Source: a virus
Virus record (IMG/VR): IMGVR_UViG_3300028196_000044
Coordinates: 1 to 34,394 of that record
Reading direction: 5' to 3' (one strand)
Length of the DNA stretch: 34,394 nt
The position numbers and the translations under genes were made by a program. The notes under the pieces are model-generated. The model had not been told where the DNA came from, made no database searches, and worked only from the letters and a program-made list of their open reading frames with translations. Below are positions 33,502-34,394 of this stretch, piece by piece; the stretch's first letter is position 1, and each line of letters starts with the position of its first letter.

Positions 33502-33903
33502 TTACCTTGTGGGTTGCAATACGAATTCTAATTGTTGTGCTGGAATATCTGCACCTATAATATCATATACAAGCGTAACGTCGAAAGAGTTACCATCTAT
33601 ATCAGCTTGTGCTCTTACAGATGTTAATTTAACTCTTGGTTCATATCTTTCAATTGAGTTTCTTATTTCAGTTTCAATATTAATTGCAGTAATTTCGTCA
33701 ACATTCTCAAAAAGTAAGTCTGTTATACGAGATCCAAATCTTGGATCAAAAGGTTTCTCACCTGGAACTGTAAGTACGATATTTTTTACCGATCTTGCAA
33801 TTGCATTTTCATTTTTAAGTGCAATTAAGTCTCCTGTCAGAGGATTACTCTGAAAAGTCATACTAATATCTTTGAAACCTTGACTGATCCTCTCTAAAGG
33901 CAC
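33502..33903 (-). CDS. 25: Baseplate wedge protein gp25
   Basis: The 133-residue protein matches T4 gp25 (132 residues) and the GPW/gp25 family. gp25 sits next to gp6 in the wedge and contacts the sheath initiator layer, helping to trigger contraction. Motifs are NPLTGDLIALKNENAIARSVKNIVLTVPGEKPFDPRFGSR (read in parts), the family EKPFxPxxGSxI signature, then LLFENVDEITAINIETEIRNSIERYEPRVKL. The start is GTG at 33903-33901 (MPLERISQGFKDISM), chosen because cyanophage gp25 proteins begin this way; an ATG 14 codons in would lose that segment. A late promoter lies 21 bases upstream. It is translationally close to gp6 (one base gap). Confidence 0.93.
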   Translation of the reverse strand: MPLERISQGFKDISMTFQSNPLTGDLIALKNENAIARSVKNIVLTVPGEKPFDPRFGSRITDLLFENVDEITAINIETEIRNSIERYEPRVKLTSVRAQADIDGNSFDVTLVYDIIGADIPAQQLEFVLQPTR

Positions 33904-33924
33904 AACAATAGGGCAATTATGTAT

Positions 33925-33932
33925 TATTTATC
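33925..33932 (-). promoter_or_regulatory. Late promoter for the gp25-gp6-giant gene unit
   Basis: GATAAATA on the minus strand, in the context TGATAAATAATAC, is in the 57-base gap upstream of gp25 and ends 21 bases before its GTG start. It is the same as the box before the DUF192 gene over twelve bases (TGATAAATAATA). Confidence 0.72.
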
Positions 33933-33933
33933 A

Positions 33934-33954
33934 AGGAATTTAATGATAATTCCT
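33934..33954. repeat. Inverted repeat upstream of the gp25 promoter
   Basis: aggaatt at 33934-33940 pairs with aattcct at 33948-33954 (7-bp stem, 7-base loop). It lies between the stop of the 50-residue gene and the late promoter. It could be a weak terminator or 3' end stabiliser for the upstream unit, but no U-run follows, so I do not call it an intrinsic terminator. Confidence 0.45.
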
Positions 33955-33960
33955 ATCACC

Positions 33961-34113
33961 TCATTCATATAGTGGTTCTGGAGTGGTTTCCACTTCAAAT
34001 AATTCAGTTTCTGTAAGTTTATCTTTCTTTTTAGGTGTTAAATCATCATTTGCAATTTCACGAAGCATCTTTTGATGCTGATCATTAGCTAAGTTGTCTA
34101 AAAAATCGTTCAT
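33961..34113 (-). CDS. Small acidic protein of unknown function (50 residues)
   Basis: The frame runs from an ATG at 34113 to a TGA at 33963-33961 and encodes 50 residues beginning MNDFLDNLANDQHQKMLREI. The first half should be helical; the second half is charged (LTPKKKDKLTETELFEVE) and ends in TTPEPLYE. No family is recognised. It begins 4 bases after the stop of the preceding gene, with the same strand and compact spacing as the other genes, and its codon use and composition look normal for the window, which supports it being real. There is no strong Shine-Dalgarno sequence, so coupling to the upstream gene is likely. Confidence 0.65.
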   Translation of the reverse strand: MNDFLDNLANDQHQKMLREIANDDLTPKKKDKLTETELFEVETTPEPLYE

Positions 34114-34117
34114 TGTT

Positions 34118-34394
34118 TTAAAAATCGGGGATTTCGGGTGAATTTTCTAAATTTTTACGTTCTTTTGCAGTTTTCCAGAAATAATTTTCATCATTTCCAA
34201 GTCCATCACGATCATGACCATTCTCAACTTGATAATATACAGTCGAAACCTTAAAATCTGGGATCTTTGGTTCCTCAGGTGTTAAACTATTGTCATAAAT
34301 TCGTGTTCTATTGTTTGGATACAGTGCAAACTGTCCATTATCTAGTTCAATCAGGTTATGTGACTTATGTTCTGATGGATTTTCACTTGTTGCT
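34118..34394 (-). CDS. Unrecognised protein, C-terminal part (cut by window edge)
   Basis: An open frame enters from beyond the right edge and stops at the TAA at 34120-34118, giving the last 91 or so residues. Visible features are LIELDNGQFALYPNNRTRIYD, LTPEEPKIPDFKVSTVYYQV and a charged tail NYFWKTAKERKNLENSPEIPDF. The first resembles short beta-strand motifs I associate with cyanophage hypothetical proteins near gp25, but I cannot name a family or T4 counterpart. The gene lies just upstream of the 50-residue gene on the same strand. The start and full length are outside the window. Confidence 0.7.
   Translation of the reverse strand, partial: ATSENPSEHKSHNLIELDNGQFALYPNNRTRIYDNSLTPEEPKIPDFKVSTVYYQVENGHDRDGLGNDENYFWKTAKERKNLENSPEIPDF

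Noticed and set aside
1-33853. Many plus-strand open frames of 60-155 codons
   Set aside because: They lie opposite long, well-identified minus-strand genes, have no recognisable domains, and follow the composition of the other strand. I treat them as chance frames.
33934-33954. Intrinsic terminator after the 50-residue gene
   Set aside because: The stem is AT-rich and no run of U follows on the transcribed strand, so it is listed only as an inverted repeat.
1-34394. tRNA genes, integrase, lysogeny or host-derived metabolic genes (for example photosystem genes)
   Set aside because: None is visible on either strand; the window is wholly virion-structure and packaging genes apart from unassigned small genes.

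Overview
The window reads as part of the late structural module of a T4-like marine cyanophage (a myovirus related to the Prochlorococcus/Synechococcus phages now placed near Kyanoviridae). The evidence is the T4-type gene order (25, 6, large wedge-position protein, 8-like, 13, 14, 15, 16, start of 17), the strong AT bias, and protein modules I know from cyanophages: a DUF4815-type N-terminus, a YHYH domain, GxGY repeats, GIVTA-type fibre motifs, and a DUF192 protein with Lys/Cys-rich modules. All genes are on the minus strand, so transcription runs from high to low coordinates. No tRNA, CRISPR, insertion sequence or integrase is visible. Coding density is very high: the largest gap between genes is 57 bases, so there is no empty stretch over 300 bases.

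Layout in transcription order. (1) 34394-33961: the 3' end of an unrecognised gene and a 50-residue gene. (2) 33903-19168: gp25 and gp6 baseplate wedge genes, then one 12.2-kb gene for a 4080-residue repeat-rich protein with a YHYH domain, where T4 has gene 7. (3) 19132-9134: a gp8-like wedge protein, a 2552-residue DUF4815-type protein, and three small genes (75, 60 and 130 residues), where T4 has genes 9-12 and wac. (4) 9108-4215: neck proteins gp13 and gp14 (gp14 greatly enlarged by repeats), tail terminator gp15 and small terminase gp16, closely spaced or overlapping. (5) 4189-1928: a coiled-coil fibre-like protein. (6) 1898-57: a mosaic DUF192 protein, followed 6 bases later by the first 17 codons of large terminase gp17, cut by the window edge.

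Five of the gaps carry an ATAAATA box of the T4-like late-promoter type, each ending 19-26 bases before a start codon and four of them extended to ATAAATAATA. They divide the region into five putative late transcription units with very short leaders. Together the genes build the baseplate wedge, its outer decoration or fibres, the neck and tail terminator, and begin the DNA-packaging motor.

The most unusual points are the 4080- and 2552-residue baseplate-region proteins, spread of one GxGY repeat family through four virion proteins including the interior of gp14, separation of the two terminase genes by a fibre gene and the DUF192 mosaic gene, and a perfect 18-bp palindrome between a late promoter and the DUF192 gene start.
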